Of a stretch of 64,000 nt of DNA, positions 50,347 through 59,683 are shown in pieces (the stretch's first letter is position 1; each line of letters opens with the position of its first letter). The DNA is from Parablautia sp. Marseille-Q6255 (lineage in GTDB: Bacteria; Bacillota; Clostridia; Lachnospirales; Lachnospiraceae): positions 1 to 64,000 of the forward strand of contig NZ_CATNVD010000014.1 in NCBI RefSeq assembly GCF_951230155.1, written 5' to 3'. Below the pieces are notes generated by a model that had not been told where the DNA came from, did not search any database, and saw only the letters and a list, made by a program, of their open reading frames with translations. The position numbers were made by a program, and so were the translations under genes.

Positions 50347-52160
50347 TCCGGGAAAAGATGCAGAATATCCAGATGAAGAGAGTGGTGATATTAAGCATTC
50401 CGTATCTGATCATCTTCTATCTTGCAGATAAATGCTTTTGGCTTTATCGTCATTGTATGGGAAATAGCATGATTGAAAAAATCGGTGTGATGCTGATGAA
50501 TTTCCCATTGGCATTTACCAACTGGTTTCCGAGCTTTTATCTACAAGATTTGCTGGGAGGTGTGATCGTAGCACTTATTTTTAGAATCGTCTTGTATTAT
50601 AAAGCGAAGAATGCAAAGAAGTTCCGGCATGGAGAGGAGTATGGATCAGCCCGGTGGGGAAATCGGAAAGATATCGAACCATTTGAAGATCCGGTATTTG
50701 AGAACAATATCATTCTGACCGAAACAGAACGGCTTACGATGAATAGCAGACCGAAAGCTCCTAAATATGCCAGAAACAAGAATGTGATTGTGATCGGAGG
50801 ATCAGGTTCTGGAAAAACAAGGTTTTATGTAAAGCCTCAACTTATGCAAATGACAGATCATGTATCCTATGTGGTGACAGATCCAAAGGGAACGATCATC
50901 GTAGAATGTGGAAAGATGCTAGTAAATGGAGGATATCGGATCAAGGTGCTGAATACGATCAATTTCAAAAAGTCGATGCACTATAATCCATTCCATTACA
51001 TCCGTAGTGAAAAAGATATCCTCAAACTTGTGAATACCATCATAGCAAATACGAAGGGGGAAGGAGAAAAATCTACGGAAGATTTCTGGGTGAAAGCGGA
51101 ACGCCTTCTGTATTCTGCTCTGATCGGTTATATTTGGTATGAAGCGCCGGAAGAAGAACAGAACTTTTCTACTCTTTTGGAATTCATCAATGCCAGTGAA
51201 ACGAGAGAAGAAGATGAAGAATTTAAGAATGCGGTCGATGAACTGTTTGAAGAATTGGAGGCGGATAATCCGGAACACTTTGCAGTCAGACAATATCGAA
51301 AATATAAGCTGGCTGCCGGAAAAACAGCGAAGTCGATCCTTATTTCCTGCGGTGCCAGACTTGCTCCTTTTGATATCCAGGAACTTCGGGAGATCATGTC
51401 TTATGATGAAATGGAGCTGGATATGATCGGGGACCAGAAGACAGCAATGTTCGTGATTATCAGTGATACCGATGATACATTCAATTTTGTGGTGGCGATC
51501 ATGTACACACAGCTTTTTAATCTGCTCTGTGATAAAGCAGATGATGAGCATGGTGGAAGACTTCCGTACCATGTGCGATTACTGCTGGATGAGTTCAGTA
51601 ATATTGGGCAGATCCCGAAATTCGACAAATTGATCGCAACGATCCGAAGCCGTGAAATCTCTGCTTCTATTATTTTACAGTCACAGAGCCAGTTAAAAAC
51701 CATTTATAAGGATGCGGCTGAAACCATCACAGGGAATTGCGATACCGTATTATTTCTTGGAGGAAAAGAAAGCTCCACGTTAAAGGAGATATCGGAAACG
51801 CTGGGAAAAGAGACCATCGATCTTTACAATACCTCTGATACCAGAGGGACAAGCCAGTCCTATGGTTTGAATTATCAGAAGACAGGGAAAGAATTGATGA
51901 GCCGGGATGAACTGGCTGTAATGGATGGAAATAAATGTATCTTACAGCTTCGAGGCGTACGGCCATTTCTCAGTAACAAATATGATATCACAAAGCATAA
52001 GAGATATAAGGAACTTGCGGATGCAGATGAAAGAAATGCTTTTGATGTGGAAAAATATCTGGAGCATAAGCTGGTATTTTCGCAAGATACAAAATTTGAG
52101 ATGTATGAAGTGGATGTAACGGATGACGATGTGAAAGAAGCAGAACAGAATATATCATAG
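50343..52160 (+). CDS. Type IV coupling protein (VirD4/TraG family)
   Basis: The 605-residue ATPase has two N-terminal membrane helices (about 17-35 and 60-80), Walker A VIGGSGSGKTRFYVKPQL near residue 150, and Walker B RLLLDEFSNIGQIPK near 413. It connects the relaxosome to the secretion channel and pumps DNA. The length and VYHP-like AMYTQLFN pattern are normal. Confidence 0.93.
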   Translation: MIREKMQNIQMKRVVILSIPYLIIFYLADKCFWLYRHCMGNSMIEKIGVMLMNFPLAFTNWFPSFYLQDLLGGVIVALIFRIVLYYKAKNAKKFRHGEEYGSARWGNRKDIEPFEDPVFENNIILTETERLTMNSRPKAPKYARNKNVIVIGGSGSGKTRFYVKPQLMQMTDHVSYVVTDPKGTIIVECGKMLVNGGYRIKVLNTINFKKSMHYNPFHYIRSEKDILKLVNTIIANTKGEGEKSTEDFWVKAERLLYSALIGYIWYEAPEEEQNFSTLLEFINASETREEDEEFKNAVDELFEELEADNPEHFAVRQYRKYKLAAGKTAKSILISCGARLAPFDIQELREIMSYDEMELDMIGDQKTAMFVIISDTDDTFNFVVAIMYTQLFNLLCDKADDEHGGRLPYHVRLLLDEFSNIGQIPKFDKLIATIRSREISASIILQSQSQLKTIYKDAAETITGNCDTVLFLGGKESSTLKEISETLGKETIDLYNTSDTRGTSQSYGLNYQKTGKELMSRDELAVMDGNKCILQLRGVRPFLSNKYDITKHKRYKELADADERNAFDVEKYLEHKLVFSQDTKFEMYEVDVTDDDVKEAEQNIS

Positions 52161-52200
52161 AAAAGCGCGAAGAAGATATGAAAACAGAATAAAAAGCGTT

Positions 52201-52238
52201 AGTGCATATAGATATCCATCTATGTGCTCTTTTTTTGC
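52201..52238 (+). terminator. Terminator behind the coupling-protein gene
   Basis: AGTGCATATAGAT pairs with ATCTATGTGCT and seven T follow. A second hairpin AAACGCTG/CAGCGTTT lies at 52363-52392 close to the next gene. No other gene is seen in 52161-52406. Confidence 0.8.
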
Positions 52239-52406
52239 GTTTTTTTAAGAAAAAGTCCTGATGATCAGGCAGAAAGGAGAAGGAAGTGAAGATAAAAATA
52301 AGATCCCCTTGCAAAGAAAACAGGTAAAAAAAGAGGTCTGAATAATAGGGAAAGGAGAGAGGAAACGCTGACAGACCATAGAAACAGCGTTTATTCAGAA
52401 AAGAAT

Positions 52407-52622
52407 ATGGGATTTTTTGGAAGTGCGATTACAATCTTACAGACATTAGTCGTAGCGATTGGTGCAGGTCTTGGTGTCTGGGGTGTCATTAACCTGATGG
52501 AAGGTTACGGAAATGATAATCCGGGCGCAAAATCACAGGGAATTAAGCAGCTTATGAGTGGCGGTGGTGTGATCCTGATCGGTACACAGTTGATTCCGCT
52601 TTTGAGTGGATTATTTGGTTAA
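52407..52622 (+). CDS. Maff2-family membrane protein
   Basis: The 71-residue product starts MGFFGSAITILQTLVVAIGAG and continues with GVWGVINLMEGYGNDNPGAK and a second helix. This is the Maff2 pattern found in conjugative transposons of Firmicutes, a VirB2-like pilin-sized protein by topology. No strong ribosome site is visible ahead of the ATG. Confidence 0.88.
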   Translation: MGFFGSAITILQTLVVAIGAGLGVWGVINLMEGYGNDNPGAKSQGIKQLMSGGGVILIGTQLIPLLSGLFG

Positions 52623-52641
52623 AGGAAAGGAGTAGAGATCC

Positions 52642-53514
52642 ATGTTCAATCAAATTTTTGATGCGATTGAGGAATGGATGAGGGAACTTCTAACAGGTAT
52701 GATCAGTTCTAACCTGGACCGTATGTTTACGGATGTCAATCAGAAGACAAGTGAGATTGCGGGCCAGGTTGGACAGACACCACAAGGATGGAATGGCAGT
52801 ATCTTTAGTATGATTGAAGGATTGTCGAATTCGGTCATCATGCCGATTGCAGGCATCATCATAACCTTTGTCTTGTGTTATGAACTGATCTCCATGCTGA
52901 CAGAACGCAATAACATGCATGATATTGATACATGGATGTTCTTTAAATATTTTGTGAAAATGTGGATCGCCGTTTATCTGGTAAGCAATACATTTACCAT
53001 TACGATGGCAGTCTTTGATGTAGGACAAAGCGTCGTAAACTCGGCGGCAGGGCTGGTTTCCGGAGATACATCCATTGATATCAGCTCTGCGATCACAGAT
53101 TTATCTACTACATTGGAAAGCATGGAGATCGGAGAACTTGTGATATTGGCATTGGAAACTTTGATCGTAAGTTTCTGTATGAAGATCATGTCTGTACTCA
53201 TTACGGTTATCTTGTATGTCCGTATGATAGAAATTTACCTTTATACCTCAGTTGCACCGATCCCATTCGCAACGATGAGCAACAGAGAGTGGGGACAGAT
53301 CGGAACGAATTATTTCAGAGGACTCTTTGCCCTGGCATTCCAGGCATTTCTGATGATGGTATGTGTTGCTATTTATGCAGTATTAGTGGCAGGCATCCAG
53401 TTTTCAGATAATCTGAGTTCCTCATTATTTGGTGTAATGGCATATACGGTGATCTTATGTTTCAGTCTGTTCAAGACAGGATCACTCAGTAAGTCAATCT
53501 TTAATGCACATTAA
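52642..53514 (+). CDS. VirB6/TrbL-like membrane protein
   Basis: The 290-residue protein has at least five membrane helices and a central amphipathic region (SSAITDLSTTLESMEIGEL). Position between Maff2 and PrgI fits the polytopic channel component of Gram-positive type IV secretion. AAAGGAGTAGAGATCC precedes the ATG. Confidence 0.85.
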   Translation: MFNQIFDAIEEWMRELLTGMISSNLDRMFTDVNQKTSEIAGQVGQTPQGWNGSIFSMIEGLSNSVIMPIAGIIITFVLCYELISMLTERNNMHDIDTWMFFKYFVKMWIAVYLVSNTFTITMAVFDVGQSVVNSAAGLVSGDTSIDISSAITDLSTTLESMEIGELVILALETLIVSFCMKIMSVLITVILYVRMIEIYLYTSVAPIPFATMSNREWGQIGTNYFRGLFALAFQAFLMMVCVAIYAVLVAGIQFSDNLSSSLFGVMAYTVILCFSLFKTGSLSKSIFNAH

Positions 53515-53535
53515 TAAAGAAAGGAAGTGAAACAC

Positions 53536-53940
53536 ATGGCGTATGTGAGTGTGCCGAAAGATTTAACGAAAGTAAAGAATAAAGTGGCATTTAATCTTAC
53601 GAAAAGGCAATTGATCTGTATTGGCATTGGAGCAGCTATGGGGATTCCCTGTTATTTTCTCTTTAGAAATGCTCTTGGAATCAATAATGCTGCAGTCCTT
53701 ATGGTCCTTATGATGCTGCCGGCCTTTTTGTTTGCCATGTATGAGAAAGATGGAATGCATCTGGAAGACGTGTTGATGCATGTGATCCGGATGAAATTTA
53801 TCCGGCCATCTGTCAGAAAATATGAAACTGAAAACTATTATGAATCGGATCCGGATGGAGAAGATCAGAAAACGATGAGAAAGGAAGAGAGGAAAGGGGG
53901 AAAAAGCGGTGGTAAGAAAAAGGAAAAAGACCGCAAATAA
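53536..53940 (+). CDS. PrgI-family protein (VirB3-like)
   Basis: The 134-residue protein begins MAYVSVPKDLTKVKNKVAFN and has two membrane helices (around 25-70), then a very basic tail. PrgI proteins are VirB3-like and always precede VirB4. The ATG at 53536 follows AGGAAGTGAAACAC. Its end overlaps the VirB4 start by 32 bases. Confidence 0.9.
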   Translation: MAYVSVPKDLTKVKNKVAFNLTKRQLICIGIGAAMGIPCYFLFRNALGINNAAVLMVLMMLPAFLFAMYEKDGMHLEDVLMHVIRMKFIRPSVRKYETENYYESDPDGEDQKTMRKEERKGGKSGGKKKEKDRK

Positions 53941-56326
53941 AAAGAAGAATGGAAAAAAAGATGTAAAGAAACTTACCGTTCAACAGACCATTGCCTACAA
54001 AGAAATGGGAAGGGATGGTATTTGCAGGGTGCAAGGAAATGTCTATTCCAAATGTATCCGGTTTTACGATATCAACTATCAGTTAGCACAGAATGAAGAT
54101 AAGAATGCGATCTTTGAAAACTGGTGTGATTTCCTGAACTATTTTGACAGCAGCATCCATTTTCAGCTCAGTTTTATCAATCATAAGAGCAGCATGAAAG
54201 AATTTGAGCAGGTGATCAAGATCAGTCCACAGGGAGATGCTTATGATGATATCCGTATGGAATATGCCAACATGCTGAAAAAACAGCTTGCAAAAGGCAA
54301 CAATGGTTTGGTGAAAACGAAATACATCACCTTTTCCATTGAAGCGGAAAATATCCGGGAAGCAAAACCGAAGCTGGAGCGTATCGAATCCGATATCCTG
54401 AATAATTTTAAGATCCTTGGTGTGATGGCGTATCCTCTGAATGGGGAGGAACGATTGCGGATTTTGTATGAAACCTTTAATCCGGATTCCACAGTAGATT
54501 TCCAGTTTGATTATGGCTCTATGATCAAAACCGGTTTAAACACAAAAGATTATGTAGCGCCTACCAGTTTTGTCTTTAAGGATGGGAAGACCTTCCAGAT
54601 GGGAAATACGATGGGGGCGGTTTCTTATTTACAGATCCTTGCTCCGGAGCTGACAGACAAGATGCTTGCAGAGTTTTTGGATATTGATAAGGACTTGATC
54701 GTAAATCTGCATATTCAGTCTGTGGATCAGATGAAAGCGATCAAGCTGGTAAAAAGTAAAGTAACGGATATCAACAGAATGAAAATTGAAGAGCAGAAAA
54801 AAGCAGTAAGAGCAGGGTACGATATGGATATCATTCCATCGGATCTGAATACCTATGGAGGGGAAGCAAAACGGCTTTTGGAAGATCTGCAGTCACGAAA
54901 TGAGCGTATGTTCCTTGTAACAGCGCTCTTTTTAAATACAGCAAAAAGCAAACAGGAATTGGAAAATACGATCTTTCAGACAGCTGGTATCGCACAGAAA
55001 TATAATTGTATGTTAAAGCGCCTGGACTATCAGCAGGAAGAAGGCTTGATGAGCAGCCTTCCCCTTGGAGTCAGCCATATTCCGATAAAAAGAGCGCTGA
55101 CAACGACCAGTACAGCAATTTTTGTACCGTTTACCACACAGGAATTATTTATGGGCGGCGATTCTTTGTATTATGGACTGAACGCTACCAGCAATAATCT
55201 GATCATGGTAGACAGGAAAAAGTCAAAAAATCCAAATGGACTGATCCTTGGAACACCCGGATCAGGAAAATCCTTTGCGGCAAAAAGGGAAATGACGAAT
55301 GTATTTTTTACGACCAATGATGATATTATCATTGGAGATCCGGAAGGCGAGTATTATCCTTTGGTCCATGCTTTGGGAGGACAGGTCATCCATATTTCTC
55401 CAAACAGTAAGGATTACATCAATCCGATGGATATCAACATGAATTATTCTGAGGATGATAATCCGCTGGGAGTAAAATCTGACTTTATTTTATCCCTTTG
55501 TGAGTTGATCATGGGAAGCCGGGATGGAATTGAAGCAGAAGAAAAGTCGGTCATTGACCGATGCCTTCCCCTTGTATATCAGAACTATTTTTCTGATCCG
55601 AAACCGGAAAACATGCCAATCCTGGGAGACCTGTATGATTGTCTCCGCAAACAGAAAGAACCTCAGGCACAGAGGATTGCCACAGCTCTGGAAATCTATG
55701 TCAACGGCTCTTTGAAGGTGTTCAATCACCAGACCAACGTAGAACTGAATAACAGGATTGTCTGTTTTGATATCAAGGAGCTTGGAAAGCAGTTGAAAAA
55801 GCTTGGAATGCTCATCATACAGGATCAGGTGTGGAACAGGGTGACGGTTAACCGTGGCGTAAAATCTACTTGGTACTATATCGATGAATTCCATCTTCTT
55901 CTGAAAGAAGAGCAGACCGCATCTTATTCGGTGGAGATCTTCAAGAGATTTAGGAAGTGGCAAGGCATCCCGACAGGAATCACGCAGAATATAAAGGACC
56001 TCCTTGCCAGCCGTGAGATTGAAAATATTTTGGATAATAGTGATTTTATTCTGATGTTAAATCAGGCTGCAGGTGACCGGCAGATCCTGGCAAAACAATT
56101 AAATATCTCACCGTATCAGTTGTCTTATGTTACGAATTCCGGGGAAGGAGAAGGACTTCTCTTCTATGGGACAACAATCATTCCGTTTAAGGATAAATTT
56201 GATAAGTCGCTGAAGTTATATTCGCTCATGACAACAAAGCCGGAAGAAGTGGAACAAAGAGAAAAGGAAGGAGGCGGAAGTCTTGGCAGGGAAAGAACTG
56301 AAAGGAAGAGAGAAAGTTGTAAGTAA
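53909..56326 (+). CDS. VirB4-family secretion ATPase
   Basis: The 805-residue ATPase starts at GTG with a basic head, then the VirB4 N-domain and a P-loop LGTPGSGKSFAAKREM near residue 450 and Walker B TWYYIDEFHLLL near 655. It powers assembly of the conjugation channel. It overlaps PrgI upstream and the hydrolase gene downstream by 44 bases. Confidence 0.94.
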   Translation: MVRKRKKTANKKKNGKKDVKKLTVQQTIAYKEMGRDGICRVQGNVYSKCIRFYDINYQLAQNEDKNAIFENWCDFLNYFDSSIHFQLSFINHKSSMKEFEQVIKISPQGDAYDDIRMEYANMLKKQLAKGNNGLVKTKYITFSIEAENIREAKPKLERIESDILNNFKILGVMAYPLNGEERLRILYETFNPDSTVDFQFDYGSMIKTGLNTKDYVAPTSFVFKDGKTFQMGNTMGAVSYLQILAPELTDKMLAEFLDIDKDLIVNLHIQSVDQMKAIKLVKSKVTDINRMKIEEQKKAVRAGYDMDIIPSDLNTYGGEAKRLLEDLQSRNERMFLVTALFLNTAKSKQELENTIFQTAGIAQKYNCMLKRLDYQQEEGLMSSLPLGVSHIPIKRALTTTSTAIFVPFTTQELFMGGDSLYYGLNATSNNLIMVDRKKSKNPNGLILGTPGSGKSFAAKREMTNVFFTTNDDIIIGDPEGEYYPLVHALGGQVIHISPNSKDYINPMDINMNYSEDDNPLGVKSDFILSLCELIMGSRDGIEAEEKSVIDRCLPLVYQNYFSDPKPENMPILGDLYDCLRKQKEPQAQRIATALEIYVNGSLKVFNHQTNVELNNRIVCFDIKELGKQLKKLGMLIIQDQVWNRVTVNRGVKSTWYYIDEFHLLLKEEQTASYSVEIFKRFRKWQGIPTGITQNIKDLLASREIENILDNSDFILMLNQAAGDRQILAKQLNISPYQLSYVTNSGEGEGLLFYGTTIIPFKDKFDKSLKLYSLMTTKPEEVEQREKEGGGSLGRERTERKRESCK

Positions 56327-58586
56327 AATGACAAGAGACGGTCTGACGGAAGAAAATCTGGCAGATGGTTCTGTAAAAGATATCAGCCATAAAAGCCGAG
56401 GCAGACCGCCGGAAATGAAACAGGACTTTGTTTTTGACCGGGAAAAGAAGAAAGACAAGCTGTCAGATGGACAAAGCGAGGAACGGAATCTGCAAAAAAA
56501 GCAGATCCGAAACTCCTCTTTGCGAAAAGAAGCAATATCTGAGGAACCTATTTTAGAAGAATCTGTGTTAGACGGAGAGGGAGCTGGGGAGAAAAACGTA
56601 TCTGAAAAATCTCCCCAATACAAGAAAAAGTTTCGGGAACATGCGCAGATACCGGAAGATGACTCCTTGACCGGACAGAAGAAAAAGATCCGGAAAAAGC
56701 AGATCCAGAAACAGATGAGAAAAGAGCAGGCAAAATCCGGAAGGTTATCCTTTGATGATGAGGAAAATCAGATGGTAAAAGGACCGGGGATAAAACCGGG
56801 CAGAACCATTGGAAGGTATGCGGTAAGGGATGCAATTTCAAAAGGGGTATCGGATCCAGAAGAAGAGGAACAGGATGTTGCAACGGAAACGGTTCAGTTT
56901 GCAGAAAGAGGAACCGAAACAGCAATAAGAGGTCTGCGCTATGCACAGCTTCGGAGCCAGCGTGCAGATGTAAAGGCAAACCGGAGAGGATATCATCTGG
57001 ATGAAACCGGAGAAAAGTTAAAATTTGATATGAGTGACAGCATGGGAAAAGCAGGGGCGGAGGAAACGGCCAAAAAGTCGGAAGAGAAGAAAAGGGTTCT
57101 GAACCGCTTTTTTCAGAGAAAACGATATAAGGATGCCTATCGGGCTGCCAGAACAGGAAAATCTGCAGGCAGTGCAGCAACTGTTGCCGGCGTTGAGAAT
57201 ATAACCGTGAAAGCGAAGATCGCATTAAAAGAGATTGTGAAGCGGAATCGGGCTGTATTTTTTGGCGCCGGTATTTTTGTGCTTTTATTTCTGATCGTGG
57301 CAGTATCTTTGGGAAGCTGCAGCGCTTCCATACAAGGGGGCGGCTCTGTGATCGAGATCACCACATATCCGGGAACAGATGAAGATATCTATGCGGCTGA
57401 GAACTACTATGTTTCTTTGGAAACAGCTTTGAACCAGCAGATCAATGAGATGGAAACCACTCATCCGGACTATGATGAATACCAGTACAACGTAGGAGAG
57501 ATTGCTCATAATCCGTATCATCTGATCTCCTATCTGACAGCAAAATATGGGGATTGGAAATTTGAAGATATCAAGGATGAATTACAGGCTTTATTTGAAG
57601 CACAGTACAGCTTGGATACAGAAAGCAAAACAGAAACCGTGACAGAAACGAAGACGGTACGGGTAGGGGAATCCTTAGGGAACGTAGTTACCAGCGGTTA
57701 CTGTAATTGTTCAATCTGTTGCGGACAATGGTCAGGCGGTCCTACAGCGAGTGGCGTTTATCCAACCGCAAACCATACGATCGCGGTAGATGCTTCTGAT
57801 CCATTTGTTCCGATGGGAACAAAGATTGTGATGAATGGCGTGGAATATACCGTAGAGGATACGGGAGCCTTTGCAAGATATGGAGTGCAGTTCGATGTTT
57901 ACTATGATAATCATAGCGCAGCATCCGCACATGGTCATAAGACCTGGGAAGCGTTTATTGCGGATAGTAACGGAAGCAATGAAGTGACGGTAACGAATAC
58001 AACAACGAAAAAGATCTTGTATGTAACCTTAGGGAATACAGGATTTGATGCAGTCGCAAGAGCCAATCTGAATGAGGAACAGATGATCCTATACAATGCT
58101 TTAAATACCACCTATGGAAACAGAAATTATTTGTGGGATATCGGAAATATCTCCACGGGATCCGGTTCAGACGGAATGAGTTATGAGATACCACCGGAGG
58201 CATTGCAGGATGAAGAATTTGCCCGGATGATCCGGGAAGCAGAGAAATATCTGGGAGTTCCGTATGTATGGGGAGGATATTCTCCTTCTGGATTTGACTG
58301 TTCCGGATTTGTATCCTATGTGATCAATCATTGTGGAAATGGATGGAATCTGGGAAGACAGACCGCAGAGGGATTGCGAAACAGTTGTACGTTTGTTTCT
58401 CCGGGCGATGCAAAGCCAGGGGATCTGATCTTTTTCCAGGGAACGTACAGTACGCCAGGAGCAAGCCATGTGGGTATCTATGTGGGAAATAACATGATGA
58501 TCCATTGTGGGGATCCGATCCATTATTCCAATATCGGTACAGCATACTGGCAGCAACATTTTATGTGTTTTGGCAGATTGCCATAA
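56283..58586 (+). CDS. Peptidoglycan hydrolase of the conjugation system (3D plus NlpC/P60)
   Basis: The 767-residue protein starts at TTG. A charged cytoplasmic region (1-315) is followed by one membrane helix (~320-345), a spacer, a 3D-like domain (~470-570, with ASGVYPTANHTIAVD and GVQFDVYYDNH) and an NlpC/P60 domain (~645-767) with catalytic Cys in SGFDCSGFVSYV and His in ASHVGIYVG. VirB1-like enzymes of this kind open the wall for the channel. The long charged cytoplasmic part (nearly half of the protein) is notable. Confidence 0.9.
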   Translation: MAGKELKGREKVVSKMTRDGLTEENLADGSVKDISHKSRGRPPEMKQDFVFDREKKKDKLSDGQSEERNLQKKQIRNSSLRKEAISEEPILEESVLDGEGAGEKNVSEKSPQYKKKFREHAQIPEDDSLTGQKKKIRKKQIQKQMRKEQAKSGRLSFDDEENQMVKGPGIKPGRTIGRYAVRDAISKGVSDPEEEEQDVATETVQFAERGTETAIRGLRYAQLRSQRADVKANRRGYHLDETGEKLKFDMSDSMGKAGAEETAKKSEEKKRVLNRFFQRKRYKDAYRAARTGKSAGSAATVAGVENITVKAKIALKEIVKRNRAVFFGAGIFVLLFLIVAVSLGSCSASIQGGGSVIEITTYPGTDEDIYAAENYYVSLETALNQQINEMETTHPDYDEYQYNVGEIAHNPYHLISYLTAKYGDWKFEDIKDELQALFEAQYSLDTESKTETVTETKTVRVGESLGNVVTSGYCNCSICCGQWSGGPTASGVYPTANHTIAVDASDPFVPMGTKIVMNGVEYTVEDTGAFARYGVQFDVYYDNHSAASAHGHKTWEAFIADSNGSNEVTVTNTTTKKILYVTLGNTGFDAVARANLNEEQMILYNALNTTYGNRNYLWDIGNISTGSGSDGMSYEIPPEALQDEEFARMIREAEKYLGVPYVWGGYSPSGFDCSGFVSYVINHCGNGWNLGRQTAEGLRNSCTFVSPGDAKPGDLIFFQGTYSTPGASHVGIYVGNNMMIHCGDPIHYSNIGTAYWQQHFMCFGRLP

Positions 58587-58605
58587 GAAAAGGAGAGTGA
58601 AAGAT

Positions 58606-58914
58606 TTGAATAAAAAAATCAAGAAATATATGGAGGAGATCCATAAGACAGAACAGAAGATCGCTGATCTTCAGCAGTATCTCAAAGGACTTCATGCTGC
58701 TTTAAAACAGGAAGAAGATAATGAGATGATCAAAAGCATCCGTGGAATGAAATTAGACAGTCATGCCCTGCATGATCTTCTGAATGGAATCCAGGAAGGA
58801 ACCGTAAAATTTCAGGTCAGCCAGGAGTCTGAGGAAGAAGGAACAGGCTCCTTTGTATTTACAGAAAAGAAAGAGGAGGGACATCCGTATGGTGAAATGG
58901 AAAAAACTGAATAA
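58606..58914 (+). CDS. DUF4315-family protein
   Basis: The 102-residue product starts at TTG behind AGGAGAGTG and opens with a coiled coil (MNKKIKKYMEEIHKTEQKIA). DUF4315 proteins are a constant part of Tn1549/CTn5-like transfer regions with no known function. The end overlaps the next gene by 26 bases. Confidence 0.88.
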   Translation: MNKKIKKYMEEIHKTEQKIADLQQYLKGLHAALKQEEDNEMIKSIRGMKLDSHALHDLLNGIQEGTVKFQVSQESEEEGTGSFVFTEKKEEGHPYGEMEKTE

Positions 58915-59608
58915 GAAAGTGGCAGGAGTATTGTTAGGCGTTATGGTGCTTTTTTCCGCATCTACAACAGCCTTTGCATATGTGGATCCGTCAGCAGAGA
59001 CGGCAAATACAGAAGCGGCACAGACGGAGACGGTACAGAATGAAGAAACAGAAAAGCCGGTAGATGAGGGGGTTCTGCCGGAAAATAATACAACAGAGAA
59101 GAAAGAAGATGCTTTTACAGAACCGGGAAATGGGGAAGTTCAGGATGATATCCAGAATGGATCCAGTAAAGAATTCCTTACGATCACAACAAAGAATAAC
59201 AATACCTTTTATCTTGTGATTGACCGTAGTTCTACCTCCCAGAATGTATATCTGTTATCCCAGGTAGATGAAAATGATCTGAAGGAATTTGTGGATCAGG
59301 AAAAAGAGCCGGCAACTGTCACACCCACTCCGCAGGTAGTCATCGATGAAAATAAAACCGAAGAAACCAATAAAAAAGAAGAGATAGAAAAGCCGGAAAA
59401 AGAGAAGATGCCACAAGCGAATATGGGAGCAATGGCAGCGATCCTTATTCTTGCGTTAGGTGGAGTTGCAGCTTATTACTACTTCAAGATCTATAAGCCA
59501 AAGAAAGAGGAAGAAGAGGATTTTGAAGAGGAAGGACTGGAAACAAGTGACGGATTGGAAATCATCAATGAGGATGAATTTGAAGACCGGGAAGAAGAAA
59601 ATGAATAA
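58889..59608 (+). CDS. DUF4366-family secreted membrane protein
   Basis: The 239-residue protein has a signal peptide (KVAGVLLGVMVLFSASTTAFA), an acidic Thr/Glu-rich extracellular part with a folded core (FLTITTKNNNTFYLVIDR), a C-terminal membrane helix (MGAMAAILILALGGVAAYYY) and an acidic cytoplasmic tail. This matches DUF4366 of conjugative elements. The ATG at 58889 is internal to the DUF4315 gene; GAGGAGGG lies ahead. Confidence 0.88.
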   Translation: MVKWKKLNKKVAGVLLGVMVLFSASTTAFAYVDPSAETANTEAAQTETVQNEETEKPVDEGVLPENNTTEKKEDAFTEPGNGEVQDDIQNGSSKEFLTITTKNNNTFYLVIDRSSTSQNVYLLSQVDENDLKEFVDQEKEPATVTPTPQVVIDENKTEETNKKEEIEKPEKEKMPQANMGAMAAILILALGGVAAYYYFKIYKPKKEEEEDFEEEGLETSDGLEIINEDEFEDREEENE

Positions 59609-59633
59609 AAAATAAAAAAAATGAGTGGAACGC

Positions 59634-59670
59634 CCTGTATTTTTGGGGCGTTTCCTTTCGTTATATGAAG
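59634..59670 (+). repeat. Conserved ICE intergenic motif, copy 3
   Basis: CCTGTA at 59634 and CCTTTCGTTATATGAAG at 59654 are again 20 bases apart; the first block forms CGCCCTGTATTTTTGGGGCG. The end runs into GGAGG, the ribosome site of topB, so a CCTTTC/GAAGG hairpin would cover that site. Confidence 0.72.
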
Positions 59671-59683
59671 GAGGTAATAAGTT

